Below, in pieces: positions 1 through 11,105 of a stretch of 64,000 nucleotides of DNA (position 1 is the first letter of the stretch; each line of letters opens with the position of its first letter). Origin of the DNA: Rhodocollybia butyracea (taxonomy: Eukaryota; Basidiomycota; Agaricomycetes; Agaricales; Omphalotaceae); NCBI GenBank assembly GCA_015501585.1, contig JADNRY010000034.1, forward strand, positions 1 to 64,000, written 5' to 3'. The position numbers and the translations under genes were made by a program. The notes beneath the pieces are model-generated. The model was not told the DNA's origin, did not search any database, and saw only the letters and a program-made list of their open reading frames with translations.

Positions 1-417
1 CACGAAAGACTACAGCGAGACGTCTTGCTCTCTAGAGGGAGTAGAAGCTCTGAGTCTCCGCGATATGTGCCAATGCCGAAAGATTTAGATGAATGAATCA
101 TCTGGCGAGGTGGCGACGAACCAGCAAACAGGCAGAAGCAGAAGGGAAAACGAAAACGCGCTAAATGACTTACCAGACATAGGAATATGTATTTGTGGTG
201 GCCAAGCTGTAGGAATACCTGTTTGAGATTGGCTGAGGTGGATGATGAACGAGAGGAAGCGAAGTCGATAGTGCGACTTGATCGTTGTGGTTAATCAACA
301 AACAATAAACTAAGCGCCCGATCGGAACCGGTTTCTACCGGGTTTACATACTGTTATCATTGATTTCCCATCGTTAGTTTCCTACTTCTTGCGATAGTTC
401 TCTTCAATCCTTAGAAT
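1..417. other. Gene-free left edge, upstream of the first KDZ gene
   Basis: No credible coding sequence on either strand. The stretch directly upstream of the ATG at 418 presumably contains the promoter and 5' leader of the KDZ gene. I saw no clear TATA box and no inverted repeat matching the 3' flank of that gene, so the ends of this KDZ element are not defined here. Confidence 0.5.
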
Positions 418-3400
418 ATGAACACTGGGCGAAATAAAACCAAGTTATTCCAATCTACCCTGCGTCCTAACGTGGCCACTACTATCACTTCTTCACAAGG
501 ACGAATTTCCCAAAGTTCGCGGTCGATTGCCGCTGATCTTGCACCATCCCTCCCTGAAGAAGATACAATAACCTACAATGCCGCAGCAGAAACCGAAGAT
601 TTCTCCCACATTTTGAACTCAACTCTATATATTGCACAAGATGCACCTTTGGACAACGTTACTTTCCAATTTTCCTACTTGGACAAAGCCCATTGGACCT
701 AAAACAGTACGTATATATATCATTGAGATAAAACTGTCATTTAATCGTATGACATCAGAAGCCTGAGATATATGCCTTCATGGCTGTTCAAGATGAATAT
801 CTGGATGATACGATCTATGTTGAAGGCCGAGGGTTGAATGGGGACAGCTGTGCAGGCTGTGAATCACCAAATCCTGCGTTTCGATGTGCTGATGAAGAAT
901 GTGTGGGATTGGGGATGAGATGTGAAAAGTGTATAGTCAAAGCACACCAACATCTGCCATTTCACTGGATAGAGGTCCGTTTGTGTTTGTGTCTTGTTAA
1001 CTATGGCTTAAGTTCTTTACCAGGAGTGGGATGGTGAGATGTTTTGGACACAAACCCTGAACAGCTTGGGTCTACACGTTCAGCTTGGCCACAAAGCTGG
1101 CTCCGTTTGCCTTTTCCCACAGCCAGCAAACATTTCTTTTGCTGTTCTGCACACGAACGGCATACATCAAGTGAATATTGATTTTTGTGGATGCCAGCCT
1201 GATCTTGTGCGGCGCACCCAGCTACTTCGGAGTCATTTGTGGCCAGCAACAGTTTTCTCTCCTCATTCAGCTTGTACTTTTATTTCTCTCCGCCAGTTTC
1301 ATACCTTCAACTGCATAGCCAAAATTCCTGCTTATGATTACTACAAAGGGTTAGAAACTATGACTGAAAATCGCACTCGAGAGAAGCCAAAGGTGAGCCT
1401 GAGACCTGCCTGTTGCACAAAGTGCTTGGTACAATTGATATTTTGAAGGATCTGTATCGAACACTGCTACAATGTATGGTGGAATGGAGACATCTTAAGA
1501 TGTGCAAGCGAGGAGGACGGGGACATGATCCTAGTGGTGTGGCAGGCACGAAGCCTGGACAATTAGCTTTAGAGTGCCCAGCCTGTCCTCAACCAGACCG
1601 AAACCCTCCTACAGACTGGCGTCACTGGCCAGCTGAACTTCAGTATGTTTTCATCTGGATAGTCAGGTTACTAAATGCTAAATGTAAATTTCCAGATATC
1701 TGTTCCAAAAATTTGTGGCTCTAGATGCAAACTTCCGACTTCGAAACAAACTTGTTTCATCCCAGGCTAGAAACCCTACTTTGGGAGATGGGTTTGCCTA
1801 TTTTGTTCCTTACAATGACTACATCGACTGGGTAAAGAGGTTTGTGGACCAGGCAGAGGTGAGGGAATCTTGTTTTGGGATCAAAGGAATATTCATATTT
1901 TTCATAGATCAGTTCATGCTCTGGCTTTGCTGCAATATTTCTTGCCAACTTGAAAAATATCAAAGGGCTTCGAACAACGGGAGTAGGAGGCTGTTGTTGC
2001 GGACGGCATGGTTTTTGGCTACCAAATGGAATGGGAGACCTTCAGAAAAGGCGAACGGTATGGATCTATTTACCTCAAAGTTTGAAGTAATGTAAATATT
2101 CAATTTTTTGTGTAGATATTGCAACATGGACTACATATTTGCTCAAGCTGTCAAAGGGCTTGATTGCATGATTATACTCTCATATGATATTGCCTGCCAG
2201 TGGGGACAGAAATTCTGGGTACGCCTTGAGGAACTCAAGGACAAGATTGATTTTCGCATCACTGAAGACAATCTTATATTTCTTGTTCCAAAATTCCATC
2301 TTCCAGTTCATCTGCCTAGCTGCCAGGCTCCATTCTCCTTCCACTTTACCCCAGGTTGTGGTGAGACTCATGGAGAAGTGATTGAAGAAAACTGGGCAGT
2401 TTCAAACAAAGCTGCCGGCCAGACTAAAGAAATGGGACCTGGTAATCGTGCTGTTACCTTGAATGATATATTTGGGCATCATAATTACCGCCTACTTCAA
2501 AACTTGGACAAGTTGTTGGGGCAACGGCTTCTAACAGCACTTCATCAGGCAAAGGAGCAGAGTCAGGGTTATGACAGGTTTCATGAAGGTCTAGAAATGA
2601 ATGTTGGGAAGGACGTGCTAGAAAAATGGAAAATTCTAGTAGAAGAGTGGGAAAAAGACCATCAAAAACCATGTCCCTATGAGACACCAAATGAAGGCAT
2701 GCTTTATTTTTTTGACGCTCAATATGAATTTTGACTTTCCGCTACTAGATAGAAATTCACTTAAGAAGGTTGAGATTCAGTTGGCAAAGGAAGAACATGA
2801 GGCAATGGTACGGGGTACCATGGTCCATACCTCTAGTGCCACAGTGTTTCTGGTGCTGGGTATTGACATTGAGCACCGGCAGCGGCACATTGAAGTAGAA
2901 CTGAAGATCAACTCACCCCTTACTCCCACCCAAACACTTGCTATTCAGAGGCAAAGATCACTTGTCTTGCGACATATTCAACAATTCTGTTTACTTCAGG
3001 GGACATTTATGCCACACTTACGGGATTTCCTGACTGCTGCCCAGCAATGCCATTTGGATGACCCTGATACCAATATGCCTGAGAAAATCAAGCTCTTTAT
3101 GCCATCAGAGCTTGATAACCATAGTGTACGGAACGCTGCATGTGCTGGCAAAATTTGGGAGCAGGAAGGTCAATTGCGGCAAGGTGAAGCAATAGATGCT
3201 CTGAACACTGTGCGACAAGGGTTACGAGCCCGTACCCTTACCAACAATTTAAAGCTGAAGAATGTAACAGGTCAGAGACATAATACTCAAGCTCAAGGGG
3301 TGTTACGACAGATTGATCTGGGCATTAACTCAAATAAAATACGGTACAGGTATGCCCGGAATGCTCTGTTTCGTTTATGGGGCCATGGTGATTGGGAGAA

Positions 3401-4066
3401 AAAAACTGCAGATACTGAAGGATGGTGATGTCCGTGGATTGAATGAGCGAGCATTAAACACAGAAGAACTGGCACAAGAAGAATTTCTTCGTGAAAGAGG
3501 GTTATTAAATGAGCTTCAGGGTGCTGGTTTTGCTTCACCAGGGGTTGCTGTGGTGGCTGGGGACACGGGAAAACGCACTCTGTCCTGGATCTGGTATGAC
3601 ATGTCAATTGACCCAGAGGACCCTGAATTTCAAGACGGTATGTGACATCCTTGGCAACTATAAGAATAATTACTCTGATACTTTGTTAGCATTACGTGTT
3701 GAGTGGTGCAAGGCACGTGCACAGTCACTTCGATGGAAAGAAGAAGTACTACTTCTTTGTGAAGAGATTCGGCAGATGAGAGAATTTTCACTCTGGAAAG
3801 CAAGATGGTGGAGAGATCAGATCGGAAGGCGGGAAGGAATATCAAAGGAGCTTGAGGAGGGAATGACAGCTTATGCGTTACAACATGCAGTTTTCGAGGA
3901 GAAGCGTGCTGAACTTGTAAGTGCAAGATGGGATTATCTTGTGGAACATGCAAAGGGGGTGAGACCAGATATTCCAAATCTGGGGGCACTACTAGAAGAT
4001 GTGCTAGATATAGGGAAAATAAATGAAGAAGATGAGGAAATTGCAGGAGAGATGGAGGGGATATAA
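418..4066 (+). pseudogene. KDZ-family transposase with CxC2 cysteine cluster, multi-exon, frameshifted
   Basis: DNA transposase of the Kyakuja-Dileera-Zisupton superfamily. Reconstructed exons: 418-~702, 759-974, 1024-1392, 1449-1642, 1696-1858, 1908-2057, 2116-2696, 2749-3637 and 3690-4066, nearly all with GT-AG borders and 45-60 bp introns. The N-terminal CxC2 region (SCAGCESPNPAFRC) runs into a zinc-binding stretch. The three acidic catalytic positions are visible: VALDANF near 1715, SYDIACQW near 2186 and HGEVIEENWA near 2370. A C-terminal helical tail closes the protein. Defects: an extra A in the run 2046-2049 (otherwise the family motif LQKGERY is restored), an extra A in the run 3399-3405 (between WEKK and LQILKDG), and a TAA at 700-702 before any good exon 1 donor. 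The 2697-2748 intron would be GC-AG. Without these indels the gene would be close to full family length, so it is either recently dead or damaged by homopolymer sequencing errors. Confidence 0.9.
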
Positions 4067-4165
4067 TGGTGGAAGATATGAATGCAGTCATCTGAAACAG
4101 GTACTGAATATGGTGCAAGGTTAGGTAATATGTAATCTCAATGATTAAATAAAATTTATCATTCC

Positions 4166-4725
4166 CCAGTCAAAGTAATGTGCACCTCAGAAGGGAGGTA
4201 CTTTTATTCCCCCCCAGTCAAAATAATAATACGCACCTCAGAAAGGGGATATTTTTATTCCCCTAGTCCAAGTAATACGCACCTCAGAAAGGGGTATTTT
4301 TATTCCCCCTAGTCCAAGTAATACGCACCTCAGAAAGGGGTATTTTTATTCCCCCTAGTCCAAGTAATACGCACCTCAGAAAGGGCATATTTTTATTCCC
4401 CCTAGTCCAAGTAATACGCACCTCAGAAAGGGGATATTTTTATTCCCCTAGTCAAAGTAATATGCACCTCAGAAAGGGGTATTTTTATTCCCACTAGTCA
4501 AAGTAATACGCACCTCAGAAAGGGCATATTTTTTATTCCCCCTAGTCAAAGTAATACGCACCTCAGAAAGGGCATATTTTTATTCCCCCTAGTCAAAGTA
4601 ATACGCACCTCAGAAAGGGGGTATTTTTATTCCCCCTAGTCAAAATACGCACCTCAGAAAGGGGGTATTTTTATTCCCCCTAGTCCAGGTAATACGTACC
4701 TCAGAAAGGCGATATTTTTATTCCC
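4166..4725. repeat. Tandem repeat, about 12 units of 44-50 bp
   Basis: Twelve head-to-tail units with consensus core AGTAATACGCACCTCAGAAA, then a G-run, TATTTTTATT and a C-run. The G-run and C-run of each unit can pair to form a small hairpin. Units differ by a few substitutions and in the length of the G and C runs. The array starts about 100 bp after the KDZ stop codon and ends just before the YR retroelement begins, so it may be part of the KDZ element's 3' end or an unrelated minisatellite. Confidence 0.9.
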
Positions 4726-4775
4726 CCAGTACTCACAACACAGTAGCTTACTGGCCTTAGTAAATTAGTCCCCAG

Positions 4776-6335
4776 AGTAACTACTGGGGGTATTTATATG
4801 TTGGACCTGCATTGGGTGCAAGTATAGAGTTTGCCGTGACCTCTCGTGAGACGGAAAGACCGCTAATGGCAATGTCTTCCCTTCTGTAAACTCTTTCATT
4901 ATGAAAGAAGACTTCCCGACTCGTTTAGACACCCCAGCAAAGTTCGCAGAAATGGTGAGCAACTCTCATCTCATACATTTACGCTCTTGTCGAGCATCTA
5001 CTCCCACATTTACACATTTACGCTCTTATTGAGCTACATTTACTTTCACATTTACCTCTTACACATTTACACATTTACGCTCTTATTGAGCTACATTTAC
5101 TTTCACATTTACCTCTTACACACTTACCCACACTTACACATCTACCCAGGTCGCTTGTGCCCCTCCAGGCACCCAAGGCCTCTCTCTCAATATTGAGAAG
5201 TTTCACCGAACAATTCCTGTACGCCCAGAACACAAGTTTGCTCTAGTCTTTGGTGACAACGGGGGTAACTTCTTTTTCGACCAGTGCATGTGTTTCGGCG
5301 CGGCTTCCGCTAGCAGCAACGCAGGGATGGTCAGTAACGCGGTCGTCGACATCTGGCGTGCTCGGAAAGTCAAACCAGTATCCAAATACGAGGATGACTA
5401 TAATATCTGGCGCATTCTCAATGCACTCGGCCTTTACGACTATGACAAAGCACTTGCTCTGCAACTCGTCGCGGACCTCAACATTCCTTGGCAACTTCTC
5501 AAATGCGATGAATTCTTCTCATCCATCGTGAAATTCCTCGGTTTTCTCTGGGACCTCGAAAAGAAGAGGGTCAGCCTCCAAGAGCTCAAACGCCTGAAAT
5601 ATCTTGCTCGAATCCGTCAATTCATTGCAGATTTCACAGGCAACTGAGCCCCGCTTGAACGTATACAGTCGGTGCACGGTACTCTATGCCATGTTGCCTT
5701 CATCTATCCAGAAGGACGTTCTCACCTCCCAGCTCTATCTAACTTCATGGCCTCCTTTAATGGCTCATTTGAAGAACACCGAGGCCGGTTTCCAACAACC
5801 AAAAGTTTTCGATGAGCTTCGTTGGTGGCTCACAACCCTCGAAGACCCATTTCACTATCGTGAACTCCGACCCAAAGGCCCTCTTCAGGACCTAGGTATC
5901 TACGTTGATGCTTCCACAAGCTGGGGCATTGGCATTATCTACCGCCGCCAGTGGATGGCTTTTCGCCTCCGCGCTGGCTGGAAGATTCCAGGTAGAGATA
6001 TTTGCTGGCTCGAGACTGTTGCAGTCGAGCTGCTCACCTATCTCCTCGAATCTGAAGGCTTTCATGACGCCTACATTCTCTTCCGCTCAGACAACCAAGG
6101 AACTATTGGAGCAGTCGACAAAGGCCGCAGCCCAAATTTCTGGATCAACTCTTCGGTCCGCCGCACTTTCGGGGTCCTAGGACCGCTCTTCATCCTTCCC
6201 AAAATGGAATATATCGAATCCAAACACAACCTGGCCGACCCAATCTCGCGTGGAGAACTCGGGTCCCCAGAGTTGAAGCTTACACTTACCTTTACGCTCC
6301 CCGACGAGCTCAATGACATTATTTCCTATGTTTGA
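4776..6335 (+). pseudogene. Reverse transcriptase-RNase H of the first YR retroelement
   Basis: RT fragments begin near 4805 (KYRVCRDLS, then SVNSFI and DFPTRLDTPAKFAEM), are interrupted by a putative intron at 4955-5149, and resume at 5150 with FALVFGDNGGNFFFDQCMCFG and the following RT thumb-like region. RNase H follows, with YVDASTSWGIG near 5900, the catalytic-type acidic stretch RSDNQGTIGAVD near 6090, and HNLADPISRG near 6230. Defects: TGA codons near 4850 and at 5645-5647 in the RT frame, and an extra T in the run near 5809 that shifts the frame. The open frame ends at 6335. A possible splice from a weak GT near 6330 to the AG at 6386 would lead into a linker exon (6387-6502), and GT 6503-AG 6551 into the recombinase. 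Non-functional as read. Confidence 0.8.
4955..5149 (+). other. Putative spliceosomal intron inside the RT, with internal tandem repeat
   Basis: The donor GTGAGC follows the codons for AKFAEM and the acceptor TACCCAG precedes codons for VACAPPGTQG; removing it keeps the RT frame. The intron contains two copies of a unit of about 55 bp (ACATTTACGCTCTTATTGAG and so on) and is rich in ACATTTAC/CTTACA. It is unusually long compared with the 45-70 bp introns of the host-type genes in this window. Confidence 0.7.
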
Positions 6336-6551
6336 GTAAATCTACTCCCACATTTACCTTACGCATTTACTCATTTCCCTTTACAGTTTTTGGAATAACT
6401 TTGCGCAAGCAAGTGCTTACGCGAACAGCGGTGTTCCATGCCCGCCGCCTGTTCAAAGTCCCGCTCCTTTACCCAACACTTACCGCCCTTCCTTTACAAT
6501 GGGTCAGACTATCCCACTTACTTACCCCTTACTTTTACTGACATGACATAG

Positions 6552-7969
6552 CTTTCGGAACTAGTAACCCACGCACACAAACAACACAGCTTGTTTCTTC
6601 AGCCATTCCTCGGTACAACTCCTCTGTGATGGCACCCAACCCATTACCGCTGGCACCAAACAAATTTAAGGTCATCCCTTTTCTGAGACCAACATTCGCC
6701 ACACAACCAACCTTATCCACTACTCCTAACCACCTCCCTTTCCTTCTCGCTACTAGACGAGTGAAGAAAGGTAATGAAATTGCACCAAGTTTCTACCGAC
6801 CCAGAGTCCGAGCTGTGGATCGCATGCACGCCTGGACCACACCATACTCACAGGAGAAACGCCTCACAGACTCAAATCCTTATCCCAAAGAAGTCTATGA
6901 AGCAGCTGAGCTCATCTGGAGCAAAGGCCTTGTTGACGTTACAAAATCCAACTACGGTGCCGGAGTATTGCGCTTCAACCAATACTGCGACAAGAGAAGG
7001 ATACCCGAAAGGCTTCGTATGCCCGTCGGTGACGTTCTTCTCTCAGGCTTTATAGGAGAACATGCTGGGAAGGTATCCGGCGACACTATCAAAGCATGGC
7101 TCTCCGGCATCCGCATGTGGCATATCTTACATGGTGCCCCGTGGTGCTGCAACGACTCTCCCAGAGTCACCTTAGCCAGAAGAGCAGCCAAAGTTGAAGG
7201 CTCAAGCAAACGCCGCCCTCAACGTGCTCCTATTACCATCGAGCACATGCAGAAATTACATGACTCCCTCGACTTCTCCATTCCTTTCCACTGTGCCATA
7301 TGGGCCCTCGCTCTTATCGCCTTTTGGGGTTGCCGAAGACTTGGAGAGCTCACCGTACCTTCAGCCGCAAAATTCAACCCAAAGTTCCATGCTATTAGAG
7401 GAACCATTATCAACCTCCTTTGCTCTCCATTCCGAAGAGGGAATTTTCACATACCCTGGACGAAGACTACAAAAGAGGTTGGTGCCGATGTCTCCTTTAC
7501 AGGGCGGGATGACGATCTATGCCCCTTCGACGCCATCATTCTCCACCAGAAATGCAACACCCAAGTCCCGGACAGCTTTTCCTTGTTTGCTTTCATGGAT
7601 GATAAAGGTGTTCCGCAACATATGGTAAAGAAGGTCTTCTTAAAGTTTGTCTTGGATATCTGGTCACGATTTGACTTAAAAGATATCCTTGGACACAGCT
7701 TCCGCATCGGCGGCGCTGTAGAACTCCTACTCATGGGTGTCCCTCCTCATATTGTTGCACAAACCGGCGGTTGGACCTCTTTAGCCTTCCTCCTCTACTG
7801 GCGCCGCATTGTCGATCTACTTCCCGCACACATTCATAAAGCCTACTCAGATAAACAATGGTCGAGCGCGCGCTCGGCCATGGACTCTTACCGTAAAACG
7901 AATAACATTACAACTTCTCAAATTGACGCTTGTGTAGCTGGTACTAATTTTCTTGCCAATGACCTTTAG
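6552..7969 (+). CDS. Tyrosine recombinase of the first YR retroelement
   Basis: Integrase of the phage-lambda/Cre fold that joins a circular DNA copy to the target instead of a DDE integrase. The coding start is inferred from the AG acceptor at 6550-6551; an internal ATG lies at 6629. An N-terminal SAM-like core-binding region runs from about 6900 to 7190. The catalytic domain shows the first Arg in GCRRLGEL (near 7330), the HxxR box in GHSFRIGG (near 7690), a Trp in GGWTS replacing the second His, and the candidate nucleophile Tyr in LLYWRR (near 7797). The stop codon is TAG at 7967. The frame is open with all expected catalytic positions, so this is the best-preserved gene of the element. 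Confidence 0.85.
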
Positions 7970-8123
7970 CCTTACCATTACCTTATGTAGCATATAATAC
8001 CAATTATCTTGACAACTCGCCCCGCTCAGTTTGGGGGTCATCTTACCCTCAACGTCGAGTACTCTGAGATTGAGCTTAGGCTCCTTTTGGAGTATACAGA
8101 GCACTCTCCATTTACGGGTGGGA

Positions 8124-8267
8124 GCGCCGGGCCAAGCCCAGGCAAATCACCTATTACTTACTCTCTTACAGGAGAGTACTTAACAGACTTAAGACTTCTA
8201 GCAGACGTCCGCACAATAGGACATCTGCGCCTTACTATTGGACGGTAACGCCGGTAGTCTATCTTAT
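8124..8267 (+). repeat. Direct repeat B1 of the first YR element
   Basis: A 144-bp sequence starting GCGCCGGGCCAAGCCC and ending GTCTATCTTAT, repeated at 8492-8635 with only one difference noticed (TAGC versus TCGC). It lies about 150 bp after the recombinase stop, the position of B1 in split-direct-repeat elements. Confidence 0.85.
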
Positions 8268-8491
8268 TCCGTGATAAGACGCGTAGGGTCTTATCTAAGG
8301 ATAAGATTAGCATAGGTGATGAAGCTGGCCGATATCGTGTGAACGATATCTTCTCTGCTTCCGGCTTTCATCGCATTCAACAAACCCGACAATTTTCGTT
8401 TCCCACCCACCCTCCCGAAAATCAACCCATACAGCAGCCAGAGACCTCTGGTCGCTCCATCTTGTACCGTCGCGTTTTTTTTCCCACCCAC

Positions 8492-8635
8492 GCGCCGGGC
8501 CAAGCCCAGGCAAATCACCTATTACTTACTCTCTTACAGGAGAGTACTTAACAGACTTAAGACTTCTCGCAGACGTCCGCACAATAGGACATCTGCGCCT
8601 TACTATTGGACGGTAACGCCGGTAGTCTATCTTAT
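8492..8635 (+). repeat. Direct repeat B2 of the first YR element
   Basis: Second copy of the 144-bp repeat, forming the right end of the element. The 8268-8491 spacer between the copies would be A2; its upstream partner A1 is not present because the element is truncated on the left. Confidence 0.8.
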
Positions 8636-8747
8636 CAAGTTCTCCATGTACATGGCAACCAATAATCGATCTTTATTATTGCCGTTTGCAAAAATAATGG
8701 TTTTAGAAAAAAAAAAAAAGTTCTAGTTCAGTCAGGCATGCAATGTA

Positions 8748-9305
8748 GTAGGGATCCGCACCGTAACCGTAACCCTAAAGAGATCCAAAAAGGCTCTTAC
8801 AGTACGGTTACGGGTATTATACGGCAAATTTACGGTATATGGCCATATAAATATTTCTTAGACCTAAAACTTGTCTTCTATACATCTATATTAGCTTTAA
8901 ATGTATGTTCAAGATGCCTATGTATATTCTTGTATAGCATCAGCACATAAATGGTCTCTGGCTTCAAACAGAGGACCATCTCAATGATAAGCATATAAAT
9001 TCCCACAATGAGCTGATCTGGGGAACAAAGCTTATACCAGTTTTTCCAGCACTGTGAGCTTAATTCAAAAAAGCAGATGGTTCTTTGCAGCTCAAATACC
9101 ATTGCCAGTAGCATTGACATGAATAAAAAAACAGTCTAGACAACCTCCTTGCCATCCATGGAATCTGAGTATTTTTACGGGCCGTATGGTACCCGTATAC
9201 GGCCGTACATATACGGTCAGTATACGGTATACGGCAGTACCGTAACCGTAACCGTAAACCAGCTTTGGGATCCTTATACGGTACGGTTGCAGTGCGGATC
9301 CCTAC
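8748..9305. mobile_element. Short inverted-repeat element (MITE-like), rich in CGTAACC/TATACGG motifs
   Basis: Ends are inverted copies: GTAGGGATCCGCACCGTAACC on the left and, read on the other strand, GTAGGGATCCGCACTGCAACC on the right (19 of 21 identical). Near both ends lie stacked CCGTAACC motifs and palindromic TATACGG/CCGTATA motifs. No coding capacity. A target duplication was not resolved because the left flank (TGTAGTAG) and the right flank (TTTGTAGTAG) are both low-complexity. Confidence 0.65.
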
Positions 9306-9949
9306 TTTGTAGTAGTAGCAATTTTCCTTTTCTGGACTTACCTAGCAGCTAGCCAGTTTCTTTACGTCATAGCACTGTCCTGGCAGTGTCCAGTGGGGTG
9401 CTGGATCTTCCTTTTTTGGAAATACCTGACTACCTGATGTAGTGCAGTGGCCTTGTATTTTTCCTTTTTTGGAAATAACTGACACAACAGAGAGTTGTGT
9501 TGGCTCCAGATCTTCCTTTTTTGGTAATACATCAGGAAAACTGCCTACACCAAATATTTGATAATTGCAACAAAGTTTTTGAAAATTCTTGGAAATTTTC
9601 AAAATTATCTAGATTACCCTCATTTTGTAGATTTGAAAAATAACACAGTCCCCTTGCAAACTTCCGTAATTTTTCATAGGTTTTTGTGACTTTTTCAAAT
9701 ATTAGAGAACACTATCAGAAATTATCGAGACTTTCTCAAGGCTTCACAAAAGTTCAAGCATATTATAATATCATTTTCAATGATTCTTCTACATTTACAA
9801 CATTCATCTCAACTTTTCACCCAATTCATAACAGTGTAAAGTGATTCTCATTAAAGCAATCCTAAGTAACAAGTCACATGGAAATGAGCGCAACACTACT
9901 AAACAAAAACATAAAGCAAGGATGCTAGTAGCAAGGAATTAATGAAGGT
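9306..9949. other. Gene-free AT-rich stretch with a short recurring motif
   Basis: No gene seen. The motif CTTCCTTTTTTGG(A/T)AATA recurs three times between 9405 and 9530, and a degenerate form occurs near 9330. Confidence 0.5.
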
Positions 9950-11063
9950 AGTCGACATGAAGGCGGATTCCAAGGGTAGGGAGACTTTCTGAAGGCCTCT
10001 GCAAACAACAGATCTATCTTGACAAGTAGAGAGCACAGTTCATCACCTTGGTGCACATGAACTCTCTCTGCTTTGTCCACACTCCAGTCCTGACAGGTAT
10101 AGAGCACAGTTCATCACCTTGGTGCACATGAACTCTCTCTGCTTTGTCCTCACTCCAGCATGCTTCAGTGTCTCTCTTTTGGCTTACAGACTATTTGAAC
10201 AAGCTGAACCCCAGCTTCAAAACACATTTTATCTCTTGTTAATATCATCCTTTGCTGTTGAGCTATTCACAGTTCGAGTTGCAGCCTACAATGTGACACA
10301 TCATTGTCACATGACTTTTGGGATATCATTCTGACAGGAATTTTGAGGAGAATCCAATGGAATTTTTGCCGAGGCCATTGGATGAGCCATTCACATCATA
10401 TGATCACTTTGATCCATTCAAAGTCTGACATCCTTGTATCAACTCCAGACAGTTTTTCTGTCAGTGGTTCTAGGACATGTCTGGTATCATTATGAGCGGT
10501 CTTTTAATGCGAATCCAATGGTGCAAAAATTATAGGATTTGAGTCACCGGTTCCCAAGATATCACAAGTTTAATATTTGACAGATGTTGGAGCAGTGTGT
10601 ATATTCAGTGGTTGGCTCCCACAGGTGCCAGAGTCCTGTGCAGAGGCCTGTGGTCGTCAGAAAAGCCTCTGAATCGCATTCCTGCTCCTTCCTTCCCTTC
10701 CCCCATCATATCCCTTGTCTTTGGTGGTTGGTAAGGACATCTGTCCCCTTTCTACAGCTCTGATAGCTCAAACATCATCTCTCAGCACTTCCTACATCTG
10801 CACAGACCTTAGCTCTGCTCACAAGAGTCTCAGATACAGGAATTGGTGTGCCTTTTTCTCTGATCTACTGATCTTTCACTGAACAGAGCCCATAATACAT
10901 CCATAGCAGATCTACACACATCTAGAACCTCTCAAGTTGACCTAGTTGTTAGATCTTGGATATCAGGGCTCTCAGTGCGCTCAGACTACCTATATTATCT
11001 ATGTACTATGTACTGATTGATATTTGGCTTAGATCTTGCTTGATCAAGCCAATTTTTTTGTCA
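9950..11063 (+). repeat. Split direct repeat A1
   Basis: A 1.11-kb repeat starting GTCGACATGAAGGCGGATTC and ending near AATTTTTTTGTCA, repeated almost identically at 14347-15459. It contains an internal duplicated segment (GAGCACAGTTCATCACCTTGG at about 10032 and 10095). As the 5' end of the element it should hold the promoter and leader of gag. Confidence 0.9.
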
Positions 11064-11105
11064 TCTCCCTGCTCATTCTTCACACATCTTCATATCAATT
11101 GTTTT

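Larger units (their letters stand above)
4760..8635 (+). mobile_element. Tyrosine-recombinase (DIRS/Ngaro-type) retroelement, 5'-truncated
   Basis: Order is reverse transcriptase, RNase H, tyrosine recombinase, then a 3' end with two 144-bp direct repeats (8124-8267 and 8492-8635) around a 224-bp spacer. I read this as the B1-A2-B2 end of a split-direct-repeat element. The 5' A1 repeat and gag are not seen, and the tandem repeat before 4725 marks the truncation. The right boundary at 8635/8636 has some support: the sequence that follows (CAAGTTCTCCATGTACA) occurs again near 21784 without the element attached. Confidence 0.75.
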
